DNA of 64,000 bases from Roseburia intestinalis L1-82. GTDB taxonomy: Bacteria > Bacillota > Clostridia > Lachnospirales > Lachnospiraceae. Both the position numbers and the translations under genes were made by a program. The notes under the pieces are model-generated. The model was not told the origin of the DNA and did no database searches. It saw nothing but the letters and a program-made list of their open reading frames with translations. The DNA lies in contig NZ_LR027880.1 in NCBI RefSeq assembly GCF_900537995.1, forward strand, positions 1,186,001-1,250,000, in the 5' to 3' direction. Position 1 is the first letter of the stretch. Each line of letters opens with the position of its first letter. Shown here piece after piece: positions 47,632-56,095 of the stretch.

Positions 47632-48369
47632 ATGCTAAAAATAGCATTTTGTGATGATGATTTAGAGATATTAAAAGAACTTGGTATCTTATTGGACAAA
47701 TATAAAAAAGAAAGAGACGAAGACCTTACCTGTACGGTATTTCAGAGTCCCTTAGAGTTACTGGCCGCGATTGAGAAAGGGTTTTCTTTCGATATTTTAT
47801 TTTTGGACATTTTAATGCCGGGGGAAAACGGAATTGAGACTGCAAAAGAAATCAGACAGTATGATAATAATATGAAAATTATTTTTCTTACCTCATCTCC
47901 GGAGTTTGCAGTACAGTCTTACACGGTCGGGGCATATTTTTATCAGTTAAAGCCAGTCTGGGAGGAAAGTTTTTTCCGCCTGATGGATTCCGTGCTTGCA
48001 GAGTGCACAAAGACACAGGAAAACAGTCTGATTCTGCGGAGCAAAGAAGGAATTACAAGAATTGACCTTGAAAAGTTAGAATATTGTGAAGTGATAGGAC
48101 GGACGCTCTTTTTTCATCTCGGAAATGGGAAAGTATTTGAGAGTGTTGGCAGTTTAGACGATTTATTTTTGCAGTTAAAGCCTTATGGCAATTTTTTACG
48201 GCCACATCGGTCATTTCTGGTAAATATGGATTATATACAGAATATTTCTTACCGTGCAATTAAACTGATAAGTCTTGCAGAAATACCAATCCCGCATGGG
48301 AAATGCTCGGAGATAAAGAATAAATATCTCGAGTATGCGTTTAACAGAAAGCAGGTATTTTTATCATGA
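47632..48369 (+). CDS. LytTR family response regulator
   Basis: The protein has about 245 residues from ATG 47632, behind GGAAAG; ATG 47608 is possible. An N-terminal receiver (Asp59 in LFLDILMPG, acidic pocket CDDD near residue 8) is followed by a LytTR DNA-binding domain (about 135-240, 'LRPHRSFLVNMDYI'). Such regulators bind two direct repeats about 21 bases apart. The cognate kinase gene overlaps its stop by four bases. A fitting repeat pair lies upstream of the lipoprotein gene at 49805. Confidence 0.93.
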   Translation: MLKIAFCDDDLEILKELGILLDKYKKERDEDLTCTVFQSPLELLAAIEKGFSFDILFLDILMPGENGIETAKEIRQYDNNMKIIFLTSSPEFAVQSYTVGAYFYQLKPVWEESFFRLMDSVLAECTKTQENSLILRSKEGITRIDLEKLEYCEVIGRTLFFHLGNGKVFESVGSLDDLFLQLKPYGNFLRPHRSFLVNMDYIQNISYRAIKLISLAEIPIPHGKCSEIKNKYLEYAFNRKQVFLS

Positions 48370-49625
48370 ATCTTCTTTATGTAACAAATGGTGCAGCAGT
48401 CGGGATATTCGGCATGGTTTTGTCCGGGGCTTTTTGTGATATTCACTGGACGAAAGAAAAACGGGAATTTCTTGTTGGAAGTATTTTTGTGCTGCTTGCC
48501 ATACAGGGCGTGATGTATCTGTTGGCCGGGGCAGCGACGATCCGTTATCTTTATCCTGTGATCACACATGTCCCGATGTGTATTGCCCTTTACATTTTAA
48601 CGAAAAAACGTCTGTGGACAGTGATTTCCGTGCTGACCGCTTATCTCTGCTGTCAGCTTCGCAGGTGGGTGGCACTTTTTATAATGGCTGTGTTTGTGAA
48701 CAGTGAAACGGTGCAAAATGTGACGGAACTGATTGCTACGCTGCCGTTATTATTTCTTTTACTGCGTTTTGTGGCACCCTCGGTGCGGGCAATATCAAAT
48801 TATCCCGTGTCAATACAGCTTCAGTTCGGGTTGATTCCGGCATTGGGCTACGGCTTTGATTACCTGACGAGAGTTTATACGGATTTACTTTCAGAAGGCA
48901 TACCGGCGGCAGTGGAATTTATGCCGTTCGTCTGCTGTATTGCTTATCTGGTGTTTGTGCTTCGTACTTCGGAGGAGGAGCGGAAGAAAAATGAACTTGA
49001 GCAGATGCAGAGCTGTCTGAATCTCCAGATTTCCCAGGCGGTCCGCGAGATTGAGGCTTTGAGGGAGTCGCAGAAAGATGCCAGTACCTACCGGCATGAT
49101 TTAAGACATCATATGCAGCATCTGTTATCATGTATCGAGAATGGAAAAATTGAACAGGCAGAAGGCTACATTCATGAAGTATGTGCGCAGATTGAGGCAG
49201 GCAGGGTAAAAAATTACTGTGAGAATGAGACGGTCAATCTTATTTTTTCCTCTTTTGCAGGAAGGGCGGAAAGTGCTGGTGCCACAATGAACATAAAAGC
49301 GGTGGTACCATATATTCTTCCGGTTTCGGAGACAGATTTGTGTGTGCTTTTATCAAATGCGTTAGAAAATGCACTCCATGCGTGTACTGCACAGGAGCAG
49401 AAGGGAACGATAGATATTTTAGCGTATGAGAAGAACGGGAGGTTCTTTTTTCAGGTCACGAATCCATGCAGAAAAGAAGTAGTATTTGAAAACGGTGTTC
49501 CGGTTACCGACCGGCCGGGGCATGGAATCGGCGTACGCAGTATTTGTGCAATTGTTGACAGGTATGGCGGTATGTACAGCTTTCTGGTAGAAGATAATAA
49601 ATTTATTTTACGCGTTTCTTTATAA
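48366..49625 (+). CDS. Sensor histidine kinase with GHKL ATPase (AgrC/LytTR partner type)
   Basis: The 419-residue protein has about six membrane helices (residues 1-200), a coiled linker, the phosphoacceptor region YRHDLRHHMQHLL (His244), and a C-terminal GHKL ATPase with 'DLCVLLSNALENALHAC' (N box) and 'PGHGIGVRSI' (G box). It belongs to the group that pairs with LytTR regulators and senses peptides or membrane stress. The 4-base overlap (ATGA) with the regulator gene confirms the pair. A terminator follows directly. Confidence 0.92.
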   Translation: MNLLYVTNGAAVGIFGMVLSGAFCDIHWTKEKREFLVGSIFVLLAIQGVMYLLAGAATIRYLYPVITHVPMCIALYILTKKRLWTVISVLTAYLCCQLRRWVALFIMAVFVNSETVQNVTELIATLPLLFLLLRFVAPSVRAISNYPVSIQLQFGLIPALGYGFDYLTRVYTDLLSEGIPAAVEFMPFVCCIAYLVFVLRTSEEERKKNELEQMQSCLNLQISQAVREIEALRESQKDASTYRHDLRHHMQHLLSCIENGKIEQAEGYIHEVCAQIEAGRVKNYCENETVNLIFSSFAGRAESAGATMNIKAVVPYILPVSETDLCVLLSNALENALHACTAQEQKGTIDILAYEKNGRFFFQVTNPCRKEVVFENGVPVTDRPGHGIGVRSICAIVDRYGGMYSFLVEDNKFILRVSL

Positions 49626-49650
49626 GGTGCAGCTTTTTGCTGCACTTTAA
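49624..49650 (+). terminator. Terminator after the kinase gene
   Basis: GTGCAGC and GCTGCAC (49628-49645) pair around TTTTT with flanking A and T runs. Confidence 0.75.
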
Positions 49651-49685
49651 AAGAAATAACGAAACTACAGATGAAAAATAAAAAA

Positions 49686-49716
49686 TGTCGATTGAGTGCG
49701 CATTATAGTCGATTCA
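49686..49716 (+). promoter_or_regulatory. Candidate LytTR binding site (two direct repeats)
   Basis: GTCGATT occurs at 49687-49693 and 49708-49714, so the copies start 21 bases apart, two DNA turns. Flanks also agree (ATTGAG/ATTCAG). This is the geometry of LytTR operators. A weak promoter may lie downstream (TACATT at 49750-49755, poor -35), as expected for an activated promoter. Confidence 0.55.
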
Positions 49717-49804
49717 GAACAAGTTAATCCACTGTAGCACAAAATACGGTACATTAATGTCAACAGAGAGAAATGAAAAACAAATGACAAAGGAGAGAAA
49801 AATT

Positions 49805-50422
49805 ATGAAAAGAAAAATTTTAGCAATTATGTTGAGTTCAATGCTGGCATTCTCTTTTACCGCCTGCGGGAATACCGAGGAGACTGCTGATGGCACAGTG
49901 ACAAACGCAGAGGCAGATGTAGATGTAGATGTGGCAGATACTGGCACTGATGTGGAGACCGATGTGGCAGAGACCGATGCAGCAGATATTGTTGTGGACA
50001 CAGAGGCAGCAGATGCACAAAGCGAAGATGTGGAAACAGATTCTACCGAAGACTTATTCTGCCTGCTTGATGTGCCGATTTTAGAGATGCCGGACTTAGC
50101 AGGAACAACCTGGAGTTTCTGTGGGGGTAACATTGGCGGTGTGCAAATGACACAGGACGATTATGATGCTGCATTAGAGCAGTATGGCGGAAAATTGGAG
50201 ATCGTGTTTAGCGATGATGGTTCCACTGTACAGATGGTACAGGGAGGTGGAACGTTAGACGGTGTCTGCGAATATCATTATGAGGATGAAGGTGTGCGTT
50301 TAACATTTGACAATAACGGCACAGATCTGGTATACGCCTGCGTGTTTGCAGATTTTGACGGACTGACAATGGTAGCATTGTCCGATACTTCCGGATACAA
50401 TGCAGTATATTTTGTACAGTAA
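49805..50422 (+). CDS. Lipoprotein with acidic low-complexity linker, unknown function
   Basis: The protein has about 205 residues from ATG 49805, after AAAGGAGAG. The signal peptide ends in a lipobox FSFTAC, then a 50-residue stretch of Asp, Val, Ala, Thr and Glu in near-repeats (ADVDVDVADTGTDVETD). The C-terminal half is a compact beta-rich domain (LPDLAGTTWSF..., FSDDGSTVQM) reminiscent of small lipocalin-like folds, but no family is certain. The LytTR-like repeat pair upstream suggests control by the preceding two-component system. LemA follows 12 nt later. Confidence 0.8.
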   Translation: MKRKILAIMLSSMLAFSFTACGNTEETADGTVTNAEADVDVDVADTGTDVETDVAETDAADIVVDTEAADAQSEDVETDSTEDLFCLLDVPILEMPDLAGTTWSFCGGNIGGVQMTQDDYDAALEQYGGKLEIVFSDDGSTVQMVQGGGTLDGVCEYHYEDEGVRLTFDNNGTDLVYACVFADFDGLTMVALSDTSGYNAVYFVQ

Positions 50423-50434
50423 AGGAGTTTTTGA

Positions 50435-50956
50435 ATGGAGATCTCTGTAATTGTTTGTTTGCTTGTGATTTTACTTGCCATATGGATTGTTTCTGTACGG
50501 AAAAAATTAGCAATCATGGATGAAAATATCAATCATTCCATGAATCAGATCGGAGTGCAGCTTTCGTCACGGTTTGATGCGTTACTTTCCCTGCTTGATT
50601 TTACAAAAAAATATGCAGGATACGAGGCACAGACACTTACAGATGAAGTAAATGAAAAACGGTGTATCATTATGGAAACTTCCACACCGGAGGAGGTTTT
50701 GCGCCAGGAAGGTGTGATAAACGAGGTGCTTTTCCGGACACAGACGGTTTTAGAAGAATATCCGGGTTCGACTGATGAAAATGAATACATCAAATGTATG
50801 GACGCGGTAGAGTGTTATGAAAAAATGGTGCAGACCAGCCGGCTGATTTATAATGATTCGGTGACAAAATTAAACAGAGAGCTTCACATTTTTCCAACCA
50901 GTGTACTTGCACATATGCTCGGATTTGAAAAACGGGATTATCTGGTAGAAAATTAG
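50435..50956 (+). CDS. LemA family protein
   Basis: The 173-residue protein has one N-terminal membrane helix (about 4-22), then a long four-helix-type region. The C-terminal 'HIFPTSVLAHMLGFEKRDYL' is the LemA signature. Its function is poorly known; in other bacteria LemA is linked to envelope stress and two-component signalling. It is co-directional with, and close to, the lipoprotein and the InlB-repeat gene. Confidence 0.88.
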   Translation: MEISVIVCLLVILLAIWIVSVRKKLAIMDENINHSMNQIGVQLSSRFDALLSLLDFTKKYAGYEAQTLTDEVNEKRCIIMETSTPEEVLRQEGVINEVLFRTQTVLEEYPGSTDENEYIKCMDAVECYEKMVQTSRLIYNDSVTKLNRELHIFPTSVLAHMLGFEKRDYLVEN

Positions 50957-50976
50957 CAGAAAAGGAGATGCAAAGG

Positions 50977-52404
50977 ATGAATAAGTTACACAGAAGCAGG
51001 TATATAAATGTAGTTGTATCAATGATGATGGCATTTTTGATGCTTGCTGCAATGGGAACGACACAGGTACATGCAGCACAATATACAACGGGAACGATTG
51101 ATCCTGCCGAATTGAAAGCTGGAGATGTGGTTTACAGGGGGGTTCAGTTAACGGTAGACAGACAGATTGTGGTTTGTAAAAAGTGCAATATGATATGGAT
51201 TACGACGGGCACGGATTACGGTACTGGAGATATGAAACGCTCTGAGGTGGTGGCTACGGAAGCCCATAAGGATCATCCGGATAAGGTGGGGTATAGCGAG
51301 TTTAACTGGTATTTTAATCTTGACAGCTCCGGCCCATTGTTAAAAAATACGCCATATACGATCGTAGAAAATGCTAACATTAAATATAAGATTATCTACA
51401 ATACAAACGGTGGCAGTCAGATAGCAGAGGAAAAGCAGACGAGCCTGCCAGATCCGCTGCCAGCTGCGACGAAAGATGGATATGAGTTTGCCGGCTGGTA
51501 TACAGATGCAGATTTTACGACGATTGCGCGGCCGGGACAGGCACTTACTGCCGACACGACTCTTTATGCAAAATGGGTAGAACACAGGCACACATTTAGG
51601 GATGAGTGGAGCAGCAATGATACTTCCCATTGGCATGCTGCCACGTGTGAACACACCACAGAAAAAAAGGATGAAGCAGCTCATGTTTATGGAACAGCAG
51701 GTGTGGAAAGATATACCTGTAGTGTCTGCAAATATGTAAGTGAAACAAGAAAAAGAGAAGCTGAGGCAGCAGATAAAAAGAATACGGAAAGTAAACCGGT
51801 AAAAGTAAAAAGGACAGAGGCAAAAGACGCAGCATTAAATTCGAAATTTAATGTGAAAGCAGGAAAGACGGTCAAGGTAACTTGGGGAAAAGTTAAAGAT
51901 GCAGATGGTTATGATGTTTATATGGCATACTGCGGAAAAGATAAGGAAAAGGTTGTAAAGTCCGTAAAGGCAGCGGATAGTTTATCTGTTGAGATCAGCA
52001 AATTGAAAAAGAAAGGAATCAATCAGAAAAAAAATATAAAATGTCATGTTCTTGCATATAAGATGGTTGATGGCAAAAAAGTAACAGTTGCGAAATCGAT
52101 TACGATACATGCAGCAGGAAAGAAGAATAAATCAGTAACAGATGCAAAAAGCATTAAACTGAAAAAGACTTCTTATGTATTGGCAAAAGGGAAAAAAGCT
52201 GTCGTAAAAGCTTCGATTGTCAAGAAGGATAAGAAACGTCCGATCATTAATCATATATCGGAATTCCGATATGCTACATCAGACAGTAAAGTGGCAGTGG
52301 TATCTAAAAATGGTAAGATCACCGCGAAAGGAAAAGGATCCTGTTCTATATATGTATATGCAACAAACGGATGTGCACAAAAAATAAAAGTTGTGGTCAA
52401 ATAA
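50977..52404 (+). CDS. Secreted protein with InlB B-repeat and bacterial Ig-like (Big2) domain
   Basis: The protein has about 475 residues from ATG 50977, nine bases after AAGGAG; ATG 50968 is an alternative. A signal peptide ends at VHA-AQ (about residue 34). An InlB/Listeria-Bacteroides repeat follows (IIYNTNGGSQIAEEKQ ... DGYEFAGWYTDADF ... LYAKW), then a Cys- and His-containing module (HRHTFRDEW, CSVCKY). A Lys-rich fibronectin-like segment and a C-terminal Big2-type domain (KSIKLKKTSYVLAKGKK) follow. The Lys-rich, anchorless C-terminus may bind the wall by charge. It is probably a surface protein of the LytTR-controlled set. Confidence 0.88.
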   Translation: MNKLHRSRYINVVVSMMMAFLMLAAMGTTQVHAAQYTTGTIDPAELKAGDVVYRGVQLTVDRQIVVCKKCNMIWITTGTDYGTGDMKRSEVVATEAHKDHPDKVGYSEFNWYFNLDSSGPLLKNTPYTIVENANIKYKIIYNTNGGSQIAEEKQTSLPDPLPAATKDGYEFAGWYTDADFTTIARPGQALTADTTLYAKWVEHRHTFRDEWSSNDTSHWHAATCEHTTEKKDEAAHVYGTAGVERYTCSVCKYVSETRKREAEAADKKNTESKPVKVKRTEAKDAALNSKFNVKAGKTVKVTWGKVKDADGYDVYMAYCGKDKEKVVKSVKAADSLSVEISKLKKKGINQKKNIKCHVLAYKMVDGKKVTVAKSITIHAAGKKNKSVTDAKSIKLKKTSYVLAKGKKAVVKASIVKKDKKRPIINHISEFRYATSDSKVAVVSKNGKITAKGKGSCSIYVYATNGCAQKIKVVVK

Positions 52405-52441
52405 GAGAGACAGGTATAAAGTGAAAATGAATGTGTAGGAG

Positions 52442-52484
52442 AAAAGCTGCCAATGATAGTGATAATATCATTAGGCAGCTTTTT
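52442..52484 (+). terminator. Terminator after the InlB-repeat gene
   Basis: AAAAGCTGCC and GGCAGCTTTT pair, and AATGATA/TATCATT extend the stem. It is a long hairpin with a T tail. Confidence 0.9.
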
Positions 52485-52516
52485 ATAATGAACAAAGGAA
52501 AAAGAAAACGTGTATT

Positions 52517-52611
52517 TTGACTGGATTATATAGTATAATATATTCCGTGTCTGAGAGAGAAATAAAACATAAGAGGATAGTGCGTGTGAAAAATAAGATT
52601 TTTCACACGCA
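52517..52611 (+). promoter_or_regulatory. Promoter and perfect hairpin upstream of the DUF1846 gene
   Basis: TTGACT (52517-52522), 16 bases, TATATT (52539-52544) is a likely promoter; TATAAT at 52534 is an alternative -10. The leader then holds TGCGTGTGAAAAAT (52581-52594) and its exact complement (52598-52611) around AAG. The hairpin lies just before the ribosome site. Its left arm contains GTGTGAAAAAT, shared with two elements near the spoVA genes. Confidence 0.65.
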
Positions 52612-52626
52612 AGAATGGGGATTAAG

Positions 52627-54105
52627 ATGAGAATAGGATTTGATAATGACAAATATTTAAAAATTCAGTCGGAGCATATCAAAGAACGCATCAGCCAGTT
52701 CGGTGATAAGCTGTATCTGGAATTTGGCGGAAAATTATTTGATGACTACCATGCGTCTAGGGTATTGCCGGGATTTGCACCGGACAGTAAACTTCAGATG
52801 CTGATGCAGCTTTCGGATGTTGCGGAAATCGTAATTGTGATCAGTGCTGCAGATATTGAGAAAAACAAGGTGCGTGGAGATCTTGGCATTACCTATGATG
52901 TGGATGTTGTCCGTCTGATCGGAGAGTTTGAGAAAAAAGGACTCTATGTCGGAAGTGTGGTCATCACACAGTTTGCCGGACAAAATGGTGCAGTGCAGTT
53001 TCGGGAAAAACTCGAAAAACGTGGAATCAAAGTATATCAGCATTATAAGATCGAGGGGTATCCGTCGAATATTCCACTGATCGTCAGCGAGAATGGTTTT
53101 GGAAAAAATGATTATATTGAGACGACAAGACCGCTTGTGGTTATTACTGCGCCGGGGCCTGGAAGCGGAAAAATGGCAACCTGTCTTTCACAGCTTTATC
53201 ATGAAAACATTCGCGGAACCAAAGCCGGCTATGCGAAGTTCGAGACATTCCCAATCTGGAATCTTCCGTTGAAGCACCCGGTCAACCTTGCATATGAGGC
53301 TGCAACAGCAGACTTAAATGATGTGAATATGATTGACCCGTTCCATCTGGAAGCATATGGAAAGACCACGGTGAACTACAACCGTGATATAGAAATATTT
53401 CCTGTTTTAAATGCAATTTTTGAGGGAATATACGGTGAAAATACCTATTACAAATCGCCGACTGATATGGGAGTAAATATGGCAGGAAACTGCATCATCG
53501 ATGATGAAGCCTGCTGCGTGGCATCTAAAATGGAAATTATCAGGCGTTATTACACCGCAGTGAATAAACTGGTAAAAGAAGAAGCGACTGAAAATGAAGT
53601 TTACAAGATCGAACTATTAATGAAACAGGCGAAGATCACGACAGACGACAGAAAAGTTACCGTTGCCGCAAAGAAGCGTGCGGAGGAATCAGGTGTTCCG
53701 ACCGCAGCAATTGAACTTTCGGATGGAACGATCATTACATCAAAAACGTCTGATTTCCTTGGAGCATCAGCAGCATTGCTTTTAAATGCTTTAAAATATT
53801 TAGCTGGAATTGAACATGACGAGAAGCTGATCCGCCCGGAGGCAATTGAGCCAATCCAGGATTTGAAGGTACGTTTCTTAGGAGGAAAGAATCCAAGACT
53901 TCACACAGACGAAGTTTTGATCGCGTTATCTCTTGCAGCGGTTTCCAATGAAAATGCAAAATGCGCCATTGAGCAGATTCCTGCACTCCGCGGCTGTCAG
54001 GTGCATACTTCGGTTATGCTTTCCGAGGTGGATATTAAAATTTTCAAAAAACTGGGTGTGGATCTGACAAGTGAACCGGTACGCAGTGGATTGAAGCTGT
54101 ACTAA
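52627..54105 (+). CDS. DUF1846 family protein
   Basis: The protein has about 492 residues from ATG 52627, six bases after GGGG; ATG 52615 is an alternative. It matches the well conserved DUF1846 group of Firmicutes: MRIGFDNDKYLKIQ start, 'GFAPDSKLQMLMQL' and 'APGPGSGKMATCLSQLYHE' near residue 180, a nucleotide-binding-like loop. The biochemical role is unknown. No membrane or signal sequence is seen. It forms its own transcript with the ABC-F gene possibly following. Confidence 0.9.
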   Translation: MRIGFDNDKYLKIQSEHIKERISQFGDKLYLEFGGKLFDDYHASRVLPGFAPDSKLQMLMQLSDVAEIVIVISAADIEKNKVRGDLGITYDVDVVRLIGEFEKKGLYVGSVVITQFAGQNGAVQFREKLEKRGIKVYQHYKIEGYPSNIPLIVSENGFGKNDYIETTRPLVVITAPGPGSGKMATCLSQLYHENIRGTKAGYAKFETFPIWNLPLKHPVNLAYEAATADLNDVNMIDPFHLEAYGKTTVNYNRDIEIFPVLNAIFEGIYGENTYYKSPTDMGVNMAGNCIIDDEACCVASKMEIIRRYYTAVNKLVKEEATENEVYKIELLMKQAKITTDDRKVTVAAKKRAEESGVPTAAIELSDGTIITSKTSDFLGASAALLLNALKYLAGIEHDEKLIRPEAIEPIQDLKVRFLGGKNPRLHTDEVLIALSLAAVSNENAKCAIEQIPALRGCQVHTSVMLSEVDIKIFKKLGVDLTSEPVRSGLKLY

Positions 54106-54155
54106 ATTTATTTGATGTATCATGAGCCATAGAATAAAGTAAAAGAGGAAATAAC

Positions 54156-56054
54156 ATGAATCTGATTAATATAGAAGATCTGACAAAGGTCTATGCCGAA
54201 AGAAAGCTGTTTGATGGTGCATCATTTTCATTGCAGGATGGGGAGAAGATAGGTGTTATTGGTATCAATGGAACCGGAAAGACAACGCTTCTGCGGATGA
54301 TCATGGGGGATGAGGAGACGGATGAGGGAACTGTTACGACTGCTAACCATGTGGTCATACGTTATCTGCCGCAGCATCCGGAATTCGAACCGGAAAAAAG
54401 CAGTCTGGAATGTGTGCTGGAAGGAAATGTAACGGATGAAAACCGCTGGTCTGTTGAAAGTGATGCCAAGGCAATGATGATGCGGCTTGGCATTAAAGAT
54501 TTTATGCAGCCTGCAGGACAGTTATCCGGTGGACAAAGAAAGCGTCTTGCGCTGATATCCGTACTTCTTTCCCCGGCAGATATTCTGCTGCTGGATGAGC
54601 CTACAAACCATTTAGATAATGATATGGCAGACTGGCTGGAGGATTATCTGAAAAAATGGAGAGGTGCGCTTATCATGGTAACACATGACCGGTATTTTCT
54701 GGACAGTGTGTGCAACCGGATCGTGGAGATTGATAAAGGAAAAATTTATAGTTATCAGACGAATTATTCCGGGTATCTGGAATTAAAAACCCAGCGGCAG
54801 GAAATGGAAGCAGCCAGTGAACGAAAACGTCAGTCGATCCTGCGTGTGGAACTGGAATGGATACGCAGGGGTGCAAGGGCACGTTCCACAAAACAGAAAG
54901 CACATATCCAGCGCTATGAAGAGCTGAGAGACCGTCAGGCTCCGGTGCAGGATTCGCAGGTAGAATTAAGTTCTATTTCTACAAGAATGGGAAAAACGAC
55001 TGTGGAGTTAGAAAACATCTGCAAGGCCTATGGAGAAAGAAAACTGATCGATGATTTTTCTTATATCTTTTTGAAGGGAGACAGAGTTGGATTTATCGGA
55101 CCAAACGGTTGTGGAAAGTCTACTTTAATGAAAATTATTGCAGGCATTATTCCACAGGATTCCGGGCAGGTTATCATCGGACAGACTGTGAAAATGGGAT
55201 ATTATGCGCAGGAAATAGCCTCAGAAAAAAATGAGGATGAAAATGAAATTGATCTGTCATATATGGACCCAAATCAGAGAGTGATTGATTATGTAAAGGA
55301 TACAGCAGAATATATTCAGACTGTGGACGGAGTCATATCTGCGTCTGTTTTATTGGAGCGTTTCTTATTTCCGCCGGAAAAACAGTACAGTCCGATTGGA
55401 AAACTGTCCGGCGGGGAAAAGAAAAGATTAAATCTGCTTCGGGTACTGGCGACATCCCCGAACTTTATTCTGCTGGATGAGCCTACAAACAATCTTGATA
55501 TAGCTACGCTGACAATTTTAGAGGACTATCTGGATCGTTACGATGGCATTGTTGTCACGGTATCGCATGACCGCTATTTCCTTGATAGAACAATGAAGCG
55601 TATCTTTGCCTTTGAGGGAGACGGAAAACTGAAACAATATGAAGGCGGCTATACAGATTATGTAAACCGACTTGCGGCAGAGGGCAGGACACCGGGTGGA
55701 AACATTGCGGCGCGGTCTGCTGGTGCCGATATATCGGGTAATTCACAAAACCAGAAATCCGAAGAAAGTGTGATCGAAAAAAATGATTCGACTGCAACCT
55801 GGAAGCAAAAAAAGAAACTGAAATTCAGCTATAAAGAGCAGAAAGAATACGAGACGATCGAGGATGATATTGCAGCACTCGAACTAAAGTTAGAAGATTT
55901 AGATAACGAGATGGCAGCGAATGCCACCAATGCAGCAAAGCTGCGGGAGCTGGTTGAGGAGAAAGAAAACGCAGAGAAAATGTTAGAAGAAAAGATGGAC
56001 AGGTGGGAGTATTTAGAAGAGCTGGCGGCAAAGATCGCAGGGCAGCAGAGCTAG
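54156..56054 (+). CDS. ABC-F family ATPase (Uup/translation factor type)
   Basis: The 632-residue protein has two ABC domains without membrane segments: Walker A GINGTGKTT and GPNGCGKST, signatures LSGGQRKRL and LSGGEKKRL, and Walker B LLLDEPTNHLD and ILLDEPTNNLD. The interdomain linker is Arg- and Lys-rich. A C-terminal coiled coil (about 560-630) resembles the Uup DNA-binding tail. ABC-F proteins act on the ribosome, some giving antibiotic protection. No clear resistance subtype can be read. GAGG precedes ATG 54156, and the gene is convergent with the cyclase gene. Confidence 0.92.
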   Translation: MNLINIEDLTKVYAERKLFDGASFSLQDGEKIGVIGINGTGKTTLLRMIMGDEETDEGTVTTANHVVIRYLPQHPEFEPEKSSLECVLEGNVTDENRWSVESDAKAMMMRLGIKDFMQPAGQLSGGQRKRLALISVLLSPADILLLDEPTNHLDNDMADWLEDYLKKWRGALIMVTHDRYFLDSVCNRIVEIDKGKIYSYQTNYSGYLELKTQRQEMEAASERKRQSILRVELEWIRRGARARSTKQKAHIQRYEELRDRQAPVQDSQVELSSISTRMGKTTVELENICKAYGERKLIDDFSYIFLKGDRVGFIGPNGCGKSTLMKIIAGIIPQDSGQVIIGQTVKMGYYAQEIASEKNEDENEIDLSYMDPNQRVIDYVKDTAEYIQTVDGVISASVLLERFLFPPEKQYSPIGKLSGGEKKRLNLLRVLATSPNFILLDEPTNNLDIATLTILEDYLDRYDGIVVTVSHDRYFLDRTMKRIFAFEGDGKLKQYEGGYTDYVNRLAAEGRTPGGNIAARSAGADISGNSQNQKSEESVIEKNDSTATWKQKKKLKFSYKEQKEYETIEDDIAALELKLEDLDNEMAANATNAAKLRELVEEKENAEKMLEEKMDRWEYLEELAAKIAGQQS

Positions 56055-56081
56055 TGTACTGAATCATTGATACAGTACACT
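56053..56081. terminator. Hairpin between convergent genes
   Basis: AGTGTACTG (56053-56061) and CAGTACACT (56073-56081) pair around a partly complementary loop. No T run follows on either side, so it may act weakly in both directions. Confidence 0.45.
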
Positions 56082-56095
56082 GGAAAGCCTGCCTG

